64,000 nucleotides of DNA, taken from contig JALJCO010007871.1 of NCBI GenBank assembly GCA_023101725.1, forward strand, positions 186,001-250,000. Reading direction: 5' to 3'. Made by a program: the position numbers and the translations under genes. This document shows positions 1 through 12,654 of the stretch, in pieces. Numbering within the stretch: the stretch's first letter is position 1; each line of letters opens with the position of its first letter. A model generated the notes under the pieces. It was not told the origin of the DNA and ran no database searches. It saw only the letters and a program-made list of their open reading frames with translations. This DNA comes from Atherinomorus stipes (Eukaryota; Chordata; Actinopteri; Atheriniformes; Atherinidae).

Positions 1-1117
1 ACCACAGTGAGAGCCATTATCCACAAATGGTGGAAACATGGAACAGTGGTGAACCTTCTCAGGAGTGGCCGGCCGACCAATATTACCCCAAGAGTACAGC
101 AACGACTCATCCAAGAGGTCACAAAAGACCCCAGAACAACATCCAAGAACTGCAGGACTCACTTGCCTCAAGTAAGGTCAGTGTTCATGACTCCACCATC
201 AGAAAGAGACTGGGCAAAAATGGCCTGCATGGCAGAGTTCCAAGACCAAAACCACTGCTGAGCAAAAAGAACATAAAGGCTCGTCTCAGTTTTGCCAGAA
301 AGCATCTTGATGATCCCCAAGACTTTTGAGAAAATACTCTGTGGATTGACAAGAGAAAAGTTGAACGTTTTGGAAGGTGTAGGTCCCATCACATCTGGCG
401 TAAAAGTAATACAGCATTTCAGAAAAGGAAAATAGGGTGGTGGTAGTGTGATGGTCTGGGGCTGTTTTGCTGCTTCAGGACCTGGAAGACTTGCTGTGGT
501 AAATGGAATCATGAATTCTGCTGTCTACCAAAAAATCCTGAAGGGGAATGTCCGACCATCTGTTGGTGACCTCAAGGTGAAGCACACTTGGGTTCTGCAG
601 CAGGACAATGATCCAAAACACACCAGCAAGTCCACCTCTGAATGGCTTAAGAAAAACAAAATGAAGACTTTAGAGTGGCCTAGTCAAAGTCCCCACCTGA
701 ATCCAATTGAGATGCTGTGGCATGACCTTAAAAAGGCGGTTCATGCTGGAAAACCCTCCAATGTGGCTGAATAACAACAATTCTGCAAAGACGAGTGGAA
801 CAAAATTACTCCACAGTGCTGTAGAAGACTCATTGCCAGTTATCACAAATGCTTGATTGCAGTTGTTGCTGCTAAGGGTGGTCCAACCAGTTATTAGGTT
901 TAGGGGTAATCACTTTTTCACACAGGACCATGTGGGTTTGGATTTTTTTTTTCCCCCTTAAAAATAAAAAATCTTAATTTAAAAACTGCATTTTGTGTTT
1001 ACTTGTGTTATCTTTGTCTCACATTTAAATTTGATTGATCTAAAACATTTAAGTCTGACAAACATGCAAATAACTAAGTAATCAGGAAGGGGGCAAACAC
1101 TTTTTCACGCAACTGTA
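1..1117 (+). mobile_element. Tc1-like DNA transposon, 5'-truncated by the window edge, inactive
   Basis: The body of a Tc1/mariner-superfamily element runs from the window edge to a terminal-repeat-like end (tttttcacgcaactg) at 1101-1115, followed by a TA at 1116-1117, the expected target duplication. The 3' non-coding part (about 890-1115), with its 'cactttttcacac' motif and a second copy near the end, is typical of teleost Tc1 families. The transposase inside is broken (separate entry). The 5' terminal repeat lies outside the window. The superfamily call is secure; the exact family is not. Confidence 0.85.
7..900 (+). pseudogene. Tc1-like transposase pseudogene
   Basis: Cut-and-paste transposase of the DDE type, acting on the terminal repeats of its own element. 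Three pieces lie in different frames: an N-terminal helix-turn-helix part (from 7; SGRPTNITPR resembles the Tc1 DNA-binding region), a middle part from about 140 to the stop after DDPQDF at 327-329, and a catalytic C-terminal part (448-774). The catalytic residues can still be seen: WID at about 340-350, the Asp in QQDNDPKHTS near 600-625, and the Glu in NPIEMLW near 700-720. Frameshifts around 140 and 330-450, the stop at 327, and a premature stop at 772 (TAA, with family-like sequence continuing to about 895) make it non-functional. It is a fossil copy. Confidence 0.85.
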
Positions 1118-3464
1118 TGCTGTTGTTGCTGTTCACCTATACCCGAAGTCTATGAAAGCAGTGTTCCACCTGATTTATTATCTACTTTGGACAGGCAGGG
1201 ATTGCATCAGCCCCTGATTCGCTTTTACAATAAAAGAATTTTGTGCTGGCTGGTTTCGAGAGAAAATGGATGAGGCAACCTTGGAATGCAATATTCCCTT
1301 AATGTACAACCCTGGAACCATCCTGCACTCATATTATATATGCTTATGTGATGCTAAAACAAGGCAGTTGCAGATTTCTTTCTCTATTGGGTTTTTATTG
1401 AATGGATGTCTGATATTAAGAATGACTAAATAGGCAAATATATATATATATATATATTTTATTTCAGACACAGTGTTCATATCAAGAAAGACATTTTTAA
1501 TCTCATTCTTTTGTGTGTCTCTGAATGCAAAGTGTGTTTTTCTGCCCGCCATCCCAAAATGTGCCCAAATGCTACTAAAGCAAGCAGATATGGGCTCCAA
1601 ATATGTTTAGAGAATATGGGACCTATAGCAGTCATGAGAGAGAGAAAACAAAAAAACTTATCCATGACAGTGGCCAGGTGTTTTAAAAAAAATGGATTTA
1701 GCATTAACAGTGAGAGCTTTTTGAGCAACCAAGTCAAAGTGAACCAGGAAATGACAATGTTGCTTTGTAATATGTCCTGTTTACATGTATTCAGCCAGGA
1801 AAGAAAGTGTTGTTTAATCACTGATGGAATCTACGTATATCAGCGTTAATGTCATGTTGCACGTTGCACAAGGGTCCACTGTTGAAAGCCTAGCATTTTA
1901 CTGCTCCATAGACTTAAACCTTGGACTTACCACTGATGTGTGCTTTGATGTGGAAACACTTATGAAGCATAATTCCCTGAAGCTGATAGAGGTGGTGCTG
2001 TACAGGATGGAGTTATGAGTTGTACTGAACAAACGGCAGATTACCATTTCAGTTCAAGGACTTGTTGTTTTCTTTGTGTCAAAAGAAATCCCAATGAATG
2101 GACAAAGTCAAGGTTAAAACCTTGCTCAGTTATTTCAAATCAAAGAGTTCTTCAGAATAACAGCTCTCCCTGTGCACCTTTCCTCCAGCAGCAGAGTGAA
2201 AAAAAGAGGCCCTTTTCATTTTCATTCAGGCAGGTCTCCTTGGTCTGATGTATGCGAACAAAGGACATCACTTTGGAGAGCCAAGAGTCAGGGCTAAGGT
2301 GACCAAACGACATCTGTTATCCTGCTACATTCTTCACTGTTGCCATTTCTCCAACCTTGGTTACTGTCTTGAGAAGATGACAACACACAAAAAAAGTCTG
2401 AGCCTGTGTTAAAAGTTGTGGCTGCAGGGACAGAAAACCTTGAAGAATTAAAACACAAAAGTGTCAAATGTTTTATCACAACATCTGTCCGTCTTTTTGT
2501 TTTACGACCACATGAACGCAGCATACAAAACCCAGTAATCTGTATTTAATATGTTAGACATTTGGACTATGATCCAACTTTATTGTTTGCAGGGGAATTT
2601 TGTCACATTGCCGTCTTTTTCTGTACTTCTAACATGCCTGGGGCAAACCTCTCAGATATAGGGCTAGGGTCAAAGGTGACAAAGCAGCAGCTGTTGTCCT
2701 ATCTTATGCCTCAGTCTTTATGCTTTTTCAAGCTAGGGCCTTGATTGTGTGGGAGGTAGCATGTTGACAGGGCTTCTTGCCTCTGAAATACTGAGTCACT
2801 TGTCCTTTTGGCTTACAGACTATTATGGACTCCAATAGTTGTTGCAGTGCTATCAGACAAAACTTATCATTGCGCTATTACTGTTCTGAAGATCTCACAG
2901 TTAATGCACATTTGTTTTCAATTCAGTTTTCCATAGATTTGGGGGAAAAGAAGAACGATTCATGTGGCTGTAGGTCAATTACAGCAGCACCAGCTTACAA
3001 TTCGTTAAAGTATCTCGCTCCTGCCTTTGAAGAGCACTGCTTGTGATAACATGCTGTGAAAACCATTTGTCAATTTTATCAAGAGCCAAACGGTAAGCTG
3101 TGAAATAGACAGATGGAGTTTCATCATCTCAAATAGGATTTCAGTCTTGTGGGGTGTCTTTGCTGTGATCACTGAGATATATATCTCCAAAGTCCTTTTT
3201 TCTCTCTTTCTGGCTCATACAGTATTCCCTCTCAAAACAGGGACAGTTGTGCAGGTATGGAAAAGTGTACTGATTTGTTTTTTTTTAGGTCTGGTTTGTT
3301 TTGATCAATTATGATTGAGTGTAATATTATGGACTTTCTTTTCTTGCTTTACTGTCTGCTCCATAACTGCAGTCCAAAAACCCCACCAAAAGCAGATAAT
3401 CTTACTCTCTGGGTTGAGGTTCTTGGCTATAAAGGAATGACTTAACAACTAATTAAACATTAAA
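1118..3464. other. AT-rich intergenic DNA, no gene recognised
   Basis: Nothing protein-like or RNA-like was recognised. It holds a short (TA)n run at about 1440-1457. Short open frames here (for example 1511-1849) have no recognisable motif and overlap open frames on the other strand, as expected by chance. Two short stretches near 2287 and 2662 share words such as 'agggcta' and 'ctgtt.tcct', too weak to call a repeat. Confidence 0.5.
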
Positions 3465-3935
3465 CAGGTACAGAGGACGGCTCTGTCTGTTCTTAAAAAT
3501 GACTCCCACCCTCTACGAGGTGAGTTTCAGCTCTTTCCCTCTGGACGGAAGTTTTTAGTCCTAAGGCAAAAGACAAAGCGTTATAAAAACAGCTTTGTTC
3601 CTGTTGCTGTTAATGAGCTAAAAAAAAAGTTGTAGGCTTTTGTAGCTTACGTATTTTACTCTATTTTATTTTATTCTGGTTGAATACTTTTTTTTATTCC
3701 ATACTGTGGTGGAGCATATCACTTTATATATTTATACTTAAATCTAAATTTACATTATGTATTTATCGTTTTGTCTCTTGTCTTACCCGACCAAGTATAT
3801 ATTTCTGTCTTGTTTGTTTGCTGTTCACTATAGGTTTCCATGTTTTTTGTAGTGAAACGCCAATGTTGTCATTTTTCCTGCAAAACAAGTTTACCCATGG
3901 GTGCAAATAAAGACACCTTGACCTTGACCTTGGCC
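3465..3935 (+). mobile_element. 3' end of a non-LTR retrotransposon (LINE), 5'-truncated
   Basis: An uninterrupted 54-codon stretch (3471-3632, stop TAG 3633-3635) encodes the C-terminal end of a LINE ORF2; the run LFPSGRKFLV followed by a basic KTKRYKNSF segment is typical of the region after reverse transcriptase in fish LINEs. About 270 bp of AT-rich 3' UTR follows, ending in an AATAAA-like word and the tandem tail ccttgaccttgacctt (3916-3931). Severe 5' truncation with a simple tandem tail is the normal product of target-primed reverse transcription. The LINE clade cannot be fixed from so short a piece. Confidence 0.65.
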
Positions 3936-6900
3936 TAATTGCTTTAAGTTGGCAAAGAATGTTAACATTACCCTTATAATCTGGTTCTGATAATCCAAAT
4001 CCATAATTGTGTAACTATTCTTGTTTGCTCGTGTTCAGAAAACCAAATAATGATCACCAGGGGGACACTATTGGCGTGCTATACAAAACTGAGAAAAATA
4101 TTCTTCAGGCCTTTTCCATTCAACCAGAAGAGAGTTTACCATTACAAGATTAGATGGAAAAGTCTGTGTAAACAGTCTCAGGGTCCATGAATGGTGAGAT
4201 TGAGACAGTGCATGGCTGAGAAGCTGGCTAAGACATAAGAGAGGAGACAGCAGGGCAGCAGTCTCTGTTTATGGACAGTCAAAGTCACTTACTTGAATTG
4301 AATTGCGCACCTTATAAACAAGGCAAGAAAGGGATCCAGATTTACGTGCAGCTCAGTGCCATCTCAGCTGTTATTTCTGCTTTTATATAGCTTTTTTATA
4401 TACATTTTTTGTGTTTTTTTTATGTACTTTATGTCTGTCATTGAGGTCCACTCCTTCCCATAAACACATAAAAATGTCAATAAATTAAAGAACAATTTTA
4501 AACCATAACCTACTCCAGTAAACCACTTCCTAACCAATAACTAAAAAGCCAAAGAAATGCAGAAACATTGTGAAAAGGGATATCTATGGAGGAGATGCTT
4601 TGTTTGGCTCCATTTGAGGTTTCAAACGAAGTGGTCGGTGAATGTGTCACAGACTGTGGTGACTCAGATGATAAAAACAGGATACCAGCAATAGCCTCAA
4701 AATCCAGTACTCTAATGGGAGACACTGGGCTGTGAGTGTACCGGGATTTGTCAGACCAGCACAGCCGGAAAAAAGAGACAGTCCAAATGACACAAAATAC
4801 ATTGCCACTGCTAGAGGAGAGTTTGGAAGCTTTATTTCTCAGTCAGATTTCATAGCATGACATGAAAATTGAAAGTAAGGCTATACAAAGTTCTCAATGA
4901 AAAAACACCCCATGTCATAGAGTCCATTTTTTTCTTTGTTATAAGTCTCGCTGATTGTTTGTCAGAACCATTTCTGTTCTCAAACTGCTTTGAATGGATT
5001 GAATAGGTTTGTGTAATCTTTTGTTTGAAATTTTGCTACTGCACTCATGCATAGTGGTCATGCATATGGATGACTGTTCAGCTGCTGGAGGTTTTCTTGT
5101 TTGTTTGCTTTTTTCGCCTAGGTCTATAATGCAGTACTGAATGTAGAGAGTCCATACTTCCTGTTACTTTCTCCTCCATTCAGTAGTTCTTATTCTGTTC
5201 TCAGTTCCAGAATTGAAACCAACAAATAAAACTTGATAAACTAAATGATGAGTGAATCAATTTTCCATTCATTAGATTTAAGTCCCCTCCTGCTTTTGTC
5301 ACTGCCACATTTAATAACTTGTAACACACTAGGTGTAAGATTAAACAAGGGGATACTTTTAACCTCGAAGCCAAAAAATGGGAAAACCAGAGTGAAAATC
5401 GGACTTGAACACAAGCATGTATCCGAGACCATGAAAACCCATGCAAGGGGAACATTTGAATTTTCATCTACTTTTCAATTTTCTCAGATAATTTATTCAT
5501 ATAATCCTCTGATTTTTATATAATTGCTTAATGTTTTGGAGCAATGTATCTATGAAGGTCATTGTTAGAAATTTCATAGGCTTTAATGCTGTGTGGGAGA
5601 TTGATGACTCACTCATGACATGAAGCAGTTACATGATAAAAACAAAATAAACTGCACAGAGAATACGAAGAGAAGCAAGAAGACACTTAAGAATATCAGT
5701 AACCACATCATCGCCAGTGTTTGTTACTGAAATGACTCATATTTGTGCAAAGTAGAAGAGAAAAATGAGTACAGACATGTTTTTAGGCATATTTTTAGGC
5801 TTCAATTCATTTGACTTTTAAACGAGGACAGACTCTAAAATGACTTCAGTTAAGCTGCTTCCAGCAAGATGTGAGGATACAGACAAGGCACCCAGCTACA
5901 ACAGTTGCTCCTCACATCCATCAGAATATTGTGTTGCGTAAGTTTCACCAAGAAGCAAGTAGAGGTAGAAGACCACACACTGAGACACTCCACTTATCAC
6001 CAAAACACAGACTGGCACATGAACACAAAAACGACTGTTGTTGTCTGCTGATTTATCTTTTCCTTTTTTTAAAACAAACATTGTAGCACAAAGGCTAAGA
6101 GCTAGAAAATACATTCCAAAATGATTTAAGTGTTGCAGAGAACAACAAAAGTAAAGCACAAAAGAGAGGCCATACAGCAGAAACACATGAAATAGATGTT
6201 TGCAACACTCAAATACATACTTGCATTATGTGTGAAAACAACAAAACACCCAAAACAAAAAACTGAAAACCAGATAAAAAATGATTTAAAAAATATGAGT
6301 CACAGCCATCCACTGTCCAGTCAGCATCTTCAACATAAGCAAACACTTTAGTCCTTCTGTTACTATACAGACAATAATTCTGGTCCAATTACTGCAAGAG
6401 AACAGATGAGTCATGATTCATTTTTAGATCCACTAATGATCGGCATGAACATTTTGCAATCATTGTATACACCAAAGACACAGTAGAAATGGACAAAATG
6501 AGCTGTTTTGATGTGTTTTTAAAAGTCAAAGATAAAAAAAAAACATTCTCTGTGATGAAATGTTAACTGAGCAAAACTATTCATGAGCTATGCTTACAGT
6601 TATAAACAATAAAGTACAACCTTTTATATAAGCTTTCTCATCAGCACATCCAAGAAAATAATCTGATCCTTATAGGTCCTTATCCTTATCCTGATTAACA
6701 AACAGTTCAATAAATACAACCTGAAAAGAACAACATAGCATTTTATATTGGGTTACTTTCTACTGAACAAAAATTAATCCATTTTTTTAAGCAATGTGTG
6801 AAAAACTAAGAAAGCCCACTGATTTGGCAGCTTGTAAAATTACCTTTATCACTAACAATAACTTGTTTGTACTTGTACTTATTTTATGCACATTATCAAT

Positions 6901-7185
6901 TTCTCACATTGCTGTGGATGAATTTCAGCCTACTTTATTTTACAGGGTTGCTTTAGTTAATAGAAGTTTGCATTGAGAGTTGTTTATGCACAGCTCTCTT
7001 AAGGTCCCATCACAGTATTTCAGTCAGACTGGTAAGTCTAACAGGATGGATGACCCAAATAGAGGACAGACTGCTAAAAACGCAGCATGGTTGACAGATG
7101 TGGCTTCAACACACTTGTCGCTTTCAAATAAGAACCAATGCAAACCAGCAGAGATTTGTCTGGTCTCGTCTTTACCCTTTGATGC
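3936..7185. other. AT-rich intergenic DNA, no gene recognised
   Basis: About 3.2 kb without a recognisable gene, RNA or repeat family. Open frames of 60-96 codons occur on both strands (for example near 5245-5523 and 5896-6186) but are low-complexity or overlapping and show no domain. A CTCF-like word (accagggggacac) lies near 4060. Confidence 0.5.
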
Positions 7186-7189
7186 AAAG

Positions 7190-7470
7190 ACTCTCTGCCT
7201 AGATAACAACGCTCCCGTCCATAAGATGTATTATTGAATGATTTGATGAGCCTGAAAATGTTTTGAATAATAAACTATGGTCTTCACAGTGAACCTGGTT
7301 GAACACCTATGGGAGACTGGATCAGCATATTAAACAACACTCTCCACCATCATTACAACATGAAATTAGGGGATTTGCTTTGACAGAATGACATTAAACT
7401 GTTTCAGTTCCAGAGATTAAAAGGACCGACGTCAAGCCACGCCGTGCACAGGTGACTTGCAATGCATGTA
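7190..7470 (+). pseudogene. Degenerate Tc1/mariner transposase fragment
   Basis: Transposase catalytic-domain remnant. The run DNNAPVHK (about 7201-7224) matches the motif around the second catalytic Asp of Tc1/mariner enzymes. A decayed version of the 'WPSQSPDLNPIEHLWE' block follows at about 7277-7320 (EHLWE survives at the nucleotide level as gaacacctatgggag). It is then followed by residues resembling the post-catalytic tail (QHSPPS, EIRGF). Multiple frameshifts and stops interrupt it. Terminal repeats were not found. It differs from the element at 1-1117 and seems to be an older, separate insertion. Confidence 0.6.
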
Positions 7471-8274
7471 CTATCATGGGCTCATGAAACAACATGTACT
7501 AATTTACATAAAGCTTAAAAAAGGAAATATTTACACAGTTTACACATAAATCATTTTAAAATGGTAAACAAGTCACTGATTTTTTTTAGCTTTTAACCTC
7601 AAATTAAATGCTCCTGCTAATATCTAAGTTCTGTGTTACATTAGCTATGTTTGTGATCACTATTTAACAAATAAATAAATAAATAAATGGATATTTTCCT
7701 GTATGTTTTGCTATAAGTTTCTGCATTATTTTATTTATATCAGGATCTCCAGAGCTTCAGCAATGTTTCACTTTTTCAACATGTATGTTTCTACTGTCAC
7801 CTTGTGGTAGCACATAAAATTACATTTTTAGACTGCCTGCTGGCTTTATTAGTAATATTTTGCTACTGTGGTGTAAAAAAAATGTGACGATGACTACAAT
7901 TAATGTGGAAACAAAGCACAAACACTCACACAAACACTGTTTTCTTTGCTGAAGCTCTAATATATTCAGACTATAAAGTTAATTGACTCTTGAGGTTGAA
8001 AACAATATGCATTATGCATGATTTATTTCAGCCCACTTTAGAAAACTCCATCTCACCAACAACCTCCTCACTTCTTCATGCTGAATTTAAAGGTGTCTCT
8101 TGCATATTTGATAAGAAGCCACCAAGTGATTTATGACATTAGAGGGACAAAGAGGATTCAAAATTTAGAACTTCGACCCCATAACCGAGCAGTTGCATCC
8201 TGCTGATATAATTTGCCTCATTCTATATTTCATAATGATTTTTATTTTATCACAGTAGTGAAATTAGGCTCTGT

Positions 8275-8465
8275 ATTTTACCCATCTCTAGATTTATCAC
8301 CGAGCAGTGGCCTGCCATGTTTCTGCACTCAGGGGGCAGTGTGAGGGTCAAGGTCCTTGCTCAGGGGACCACCATGGTTCACCTCTGTTGGCACACTGGG
8401 GACTTGAACCCGCGTTCTCCAGGCCCAAGCCAACCTCCAAAGAGGGGAGGCTACTGCTCCCCTCT
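8275..8465 (-). mobile_element. tRNA-derived SINE (V-SINE/DeuSINE-like)
   Basis: On the minus strand a Pol III B-box-like word, ggttcaagtcc, lies at 8400-8410. Downstream come 'tcccctgagcaagga' (8354-8368) and 'cactgccccctgag', the conserved core/tail of the widespread fish V-SINE/DeuSINE families, whose tail is shared with LINE partners. The A box is decayed. An ordinary dispersed SINE with no coding content. Confidence 0.65.
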
Positions 8466-8699
8466 TTTGTTTAGATAAGTTGGAAGAAGACTTGCAATAA
8501 AAACATTTGGAAACGGTGCCACCATTCAGGTGTTGTCACAGGATTTGAATAAATAGTATTTTTACATCTTATTGCTGTTTCCCCCACAAAGTTAGGATGC
8601 TGTTTAAAATAGTGTAATGATATGTAAATGCAAAGATGACACACTGAATCATCCTTTATGAAAACTCTTACAAATAATGACCAATTTTTCTATTTCTTC

Positions 8700-8882
8700 A
8701 ACGCCGGTCCTCAGATACTGCAGGTTTTAGCTTCTTCCCTGTTTGCAGTCACCTGAACCTGAGACCAAGGTGTTGAGGAGATCTGTTTGGTTTTTTTCAA
8801 TCGGGTGTGTTGAAGCAGGGAAACAACTAAAACCTGCAAGGCAGTGGTCCTCTGCAACTGGGGTTGAAGAACCCTGCTGTGT
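8700..8882. mobile_element. Palindromic MITE, copy 1
   Basis: Arms tgcaggttttagcttcttccctg (left, 8719-8741) and, read in reverse complement, tgcaggttttagttgtttccctg (right, 8816-8838) pair with few mismatches around a loop of about 75 bp. The outer parts also match each other (ggtcctcagatactgc against ggaccactgccttgc). There is no coding capacity. A second diverged copy lies at 25990-26162. This is a foldback non-autonomous DNA transposon; the superfamily (probably hAT) is inferred. Confidence 0.7.
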
Positions 8883-8889
8883 CTCAGAG

Positions 8890-9600
8890 AGGTTAAAGTT
8901 TATCCAAACTGTTCCAAGGCAAGAGGCAGAATATACCGGGCCACCACAGGGACCAACAAGATGAACAGCCATGCATCCTCACTCTCATACCTGTGGTCAG
9001 TTTAGAGCGTTAACTGAAATAACATGCGTGTTTTGGGGATGTGGTAGGAAGCAGGAGTACCAATAGAAAATATTTGATGGCAGTAAAACATTCAAAGGAG
9101 CTGAGAAAGCATGTTTACCTTTTCTTTTAACAGCCCACAGGGATTTCCAAAATTCCTCCCATATCCTAACTTTAAAAAAAAAAGACAATCAAAACCTTTT
9201 TTTTTTTCTTGTGTTAGTTTGAAAGTACTACTTAATCCTACGATTCCAAGTGTATCATATATGATACATATGTTTCTAAGGCCTCTGCACCACCCTATAA
9301 TCAAAATTTAAAAAGCTGCTGCAGGCAATTAGACCACATCTTCTGCCCTCTAGTGGATTTATTGGCGCTTTGCTGTTAAAAAACTATTCTCGAAATGATT
9401 AAAAAAATTTCCCCTCAAAAATGATAGTTCCATTAAAAAGTTCAAATAAAACGTATAATCATCTTTTCCACACAGTTTTATAGTGCAAAATGTATAAGAA
9501 AAAAAAAGCTTGGGACTTTTTCAGAGTTGTGTTGATCAAACATACTTATTTATGAACTCCGCAGTTATGAGTTACTGTCAACCCTTTCAAGTCTGTGTGT
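8890..9600. other. Intergenic DNA with a CTCF-like site
   Basis: No gene was seen. A CTCF-core-like word is present on the minus strand at 9344-9356 (CCACTAGAGGGCA in reverse complement). Poly-A/T runs lie near 9174-9210. Confidence 0.4.
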
Positions 9601-9629
9601 TGAAGACACCACCACTCTATACTGCAAGG

Positions 9630-10800
9630 TTGTAATTTAGGTCCTTTTCTATTTATCAGTTATGTAAATGATTTCAATCTGGTTAAAAAACATGGTTTTT
9701 CTTTTTCAATAATTTTTGCAGATGATATTTTTATGTTTATGCTGAATCAAAATTTTGATGACATAATTACTCAGACAAATGATGAACTTATAAAAGTAAA
9801 TCTCTGGTCTCAAAAGAATAAAATACCTCTTATTATAAAAAACTTCATATATGTACCATGCCAAAGAATAAAGAAAAAATACCTTTCAATAAGGATCTGT
9901 GTATACAGTGTATGATCATTCGCTCATCAGAGAGCAATGTGCCAAATTTTGGGGTGTTCTCATCTATGAAAAATTACATTGGAATAAACATTTATCATTT
10001 ATCTGTAACAAAGTTGCTAAAAAAAATACTGGTCTCATCAGCAAGATTATGTCTTACCTAGAAAAATTCTTCTAACACTTTATTATACTTTTGTTTACCC
10101 TTTCCTTTTCGTAATCTCGTATGGGCAAGCGCTCACAGAACAAACCTCAAACACCTCATTCCCTTACAGAAACGATTTGTTAGAATGATTACTCTGAACC
10201 AAGCTCAAGGCCCCTGTTCCAAAAAACTTGCTCTCTTGAATGTTTATGACATAAATGTTTATCAGATCTGTTTGTGTTTCAGCATAAAATGAACTTTTTA
10301 CCTCTTAGTTTCCGTAATATATTTGTGTCCAACAACCAAGTCCATCATTAACAGACAAGAAGTTCTTCTCATCTTCACTCTGCCTTATTTAGAACCACTC
10401 TTGGGTAATTTGCAACATGTTATCAAGGTCCACATCTCTCGGATCAGCTACCAGTTGGGGGAAAAATAGATATTCAGCATCATTTTAAAAAAAAGCTCTC
10501 AAAAATGACCTTGACAGTCAAATCATATAGTATTTTTATGTTGTCTTCTACTCTTATCTTGTACATTCTTCTATTTTTCTTTTGTTCTTATATTTTATTC
10601 TGTAATTTACTTTTTGTTTTCATTTAGTTTTCTTGACTTCTGACAAATTCATTTTTGATTATACCTTTTGTAAGTGAGGTTTTCACATAAGCCCCTCTGG
10701 GTTTCTCACCTCTTCTTTGCAAATTTTAATCAAATAATTGCTTATGCTATTTTAATGACATGTTTGTGCAAAATAATAAATTGATAAATTAAATAATAAT
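9630..10800 (+). mobile_element. Non-LTR retrotransposon fragment with reverse-transcriptase remnant
   Basis: The catalytic box of a LINE reverse transcriptase reads FADD at 9715-9726, preceded by YVNDF (the usual 'LFLIYVNDL' block) and followed by a NDELIKVNLWSQKNK segment, all in one frame. Further on, in other frames, come remnants of the post-RT domain: FLGVF-like (about 9940-9955), a tyrosine-rich block and a 'TRSSSHLH' motif near 10355. Stops and frameshifts are frequent, so it is dead. It seems to end in the AT-rich tail (aataaattgataaatt) near 10775-10795. The 5' part, including the endonuclease, is absent. The clade is uncertain (L2/CR1/Rex-like). Confidence 0.75.
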
Positions 10801-11225
10801 GAGCGCCATCATTTCAATTATTTAAAGCAACACTTCATAAGTTTCCAACCCTTAAAATTTCATGCTTCTAAGTCATTTTGATGGCGAAACAACTTTCATT
10901 ATACACATTCCTGAAGCCGTCATTGCCCCGCAGTGTCCACACCCCCTCTACAGCTTCACATGATAGCTGTGCTTTACTGTAAAGCAAAGAAATCCAAGAG
11001 GATGTTATTGACAGAAGCAAAGAAAAGAGAAAGTAACAGAGCAAGAGTCAAAATCAGACTCTTTTACTTGCTGAAGAGAGCTCAGAAGATTGAGAATGCT
11101 TCTTTAGAAGCTTTCTCAAAGTGTGGAAATCTGTGGGAAAAAGTGTAACTTCTTTAAGATTTAATCTGTTTAAACCTACCTCTTTGTCACTGCATCTTAA
11201 GAAGAAAAAAAAAATAAAACACAAA
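10800..11225. other. Intergenic DNA just 3' of cbfa2t2
   Basis: No gene recognised. A 71-codon plus-strand open frame (10933-11148) is rich in Lys/Arg/Glu and has no motif. The interval lies downstream of the inferred cbfa2t2 poly(A) site. Confidence 0.4.
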
Positions 11226-11229
11226 CATT

Positions 11230-12654
11230 TCTTGCAGTAATTCTACTTCTTTATTCCATACTTTATGTCAAGATATGTTTTTCATATGAAGTTATGATTC
11301 ATAACAAAAGAACATGTTTAAAGAATGAAAGGAAGAATCGTGGCTCACAAAATAAAGACATTCTCATCATCTTTACAAAGTCATCTTACAACAAACGGAA
11401 ACAAGAAAATCTCAGTTGTAACAGCAGATTACGGTAAATCAAATCTCCTCACTAAACTTTAACCTAACCGTGATAAAAGAACAAGAATGATCTGTACATA
11501 CAAATACAGTTCAGCTCCTGAGATTCTCTGAGGGATAAAGTGGCTGCTCAGGACCTGCATCACCGCCACCTAGGCAACAAAGAGTTTTTATCCCTCTGGG
11601 TAATTTCTAATGCGTTACAACGGATTTCTACAGAAGCATTACAATTCTTGTCCTGTGACGCACAAACTGCAGTGATGGAAGATCTGGAGCGACATCTGAC
11701 CCCTGCCACACACACAGCTGCTGATGTGAACAAGCGCCAAAGTGAAACTGCAATCAAACGACTGAAAGGTTCTGTGCTTGCGTGATCCCACTGCAATCCC
11801 TGATCTTTCTGATCAAAAATGACAGAGTGACCAGAGCTCCCAGTTAAACCCAATATAAGAGGGTTTAGCACAGACACTCCTCAGGTAAAGACAGTGACTC
11901 CTGCTTCAGCAACTGAAAAACTTTGGTGATGTAGAAACAGCTTGAAATACCTGAACACTTTATTTTAATATTGCTTTGACAAAAATATTCATATGCTTTA
12001 CTATATTCACAGACACCACGACGTTTGACTCGACACGCGAAATTCGGACAAGACACTGGAGAGCAAATATTTATGTATACAGAGGAGCTGCAGAGACGAT
12101 TTTAATGTCGTCTATTGTGAGATTTTTCCCAGACAAAGACAGATGCTTTAGGGCGGGTACTTTTACACTTTATACATTTACCAACACTTTTCCCTTTTCT
12201 TGAATAAATTCACAAAGTGAGGACATTAGTTTGCAGATGGGAGGTGGAGTGAAGGGGAAGGAGAGGGTTATATGCCTTCCTTTCAAAACTTCCTCCCTGC
12301 AGCCACAGATAGACTGAGATCAGTCATCGGTCTCTTTCTTTTCCAGCCCTCATGGATCCAACGTTTGAGGTTTTGGACGACGAGAAACACGTTTCCATCT
12401 GTTAGGGAGATCTGTTCATCCAATGGATGCATGCGAGACGAGTCCCTTTGTTCTTTGCCAAAGCCAAAGTCCCAATTGACATATCACTCAAAACAGTCAT
12501 CCATAATCTGTCCTTCTTTATCTGCCAAAGAATATGATGAAAAATCTGTTATCCTAACTTAACCCACAAATAGTTTCCTCATGCTGCTGATTCAACTCTC
12601 CTCCGTTAGAAACAATAGGAGACACATAGACCCCCAGAAATCCTTCTTTGCCTC
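11230..12654 (-). other. cbfa2t2: cbfa2t2 3' untranslated region (inferred extent)
   Basis: This stretch follows the cbfa2t2 stop codon (12655-12657) on the minus strand and has no coding signal. The 3' limit is inferred from an AATAAA at 11250-11255 followed by a GT/T-rich element (tgtttgtgttttattttttt) about 20-45 bp further on. A nearer AATAAA at 11959-11964 could give a shorter 3' UTR of about 0.7 kb. Open frames at 11540-11785 and 12272-12562 are on the opposite strand and look accidental. Confidence 0.5.
11250..11255 (-). terminator. Candidate distal polyadenylation signal of cbfa2t2
   Basis: TTTATT on the plus strand reads AATAAA on the minus strand. It is followed within about 45 bp by a T/GT-rich downstream element, the arrangement expected for cleavage and polyadenylation. 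A second AATAAA at 11959-11964 is a proximal alternative without as clear a GT-rich element. Confidence 0.45.

Noticed and set aside
2287..2705. Possible tandem duplication of about 45 bp (2287-2330 and 2662-2705)
   Set aside because: Only short shared words; the alignment needs many gaps, so it is not distinguishable from chance.
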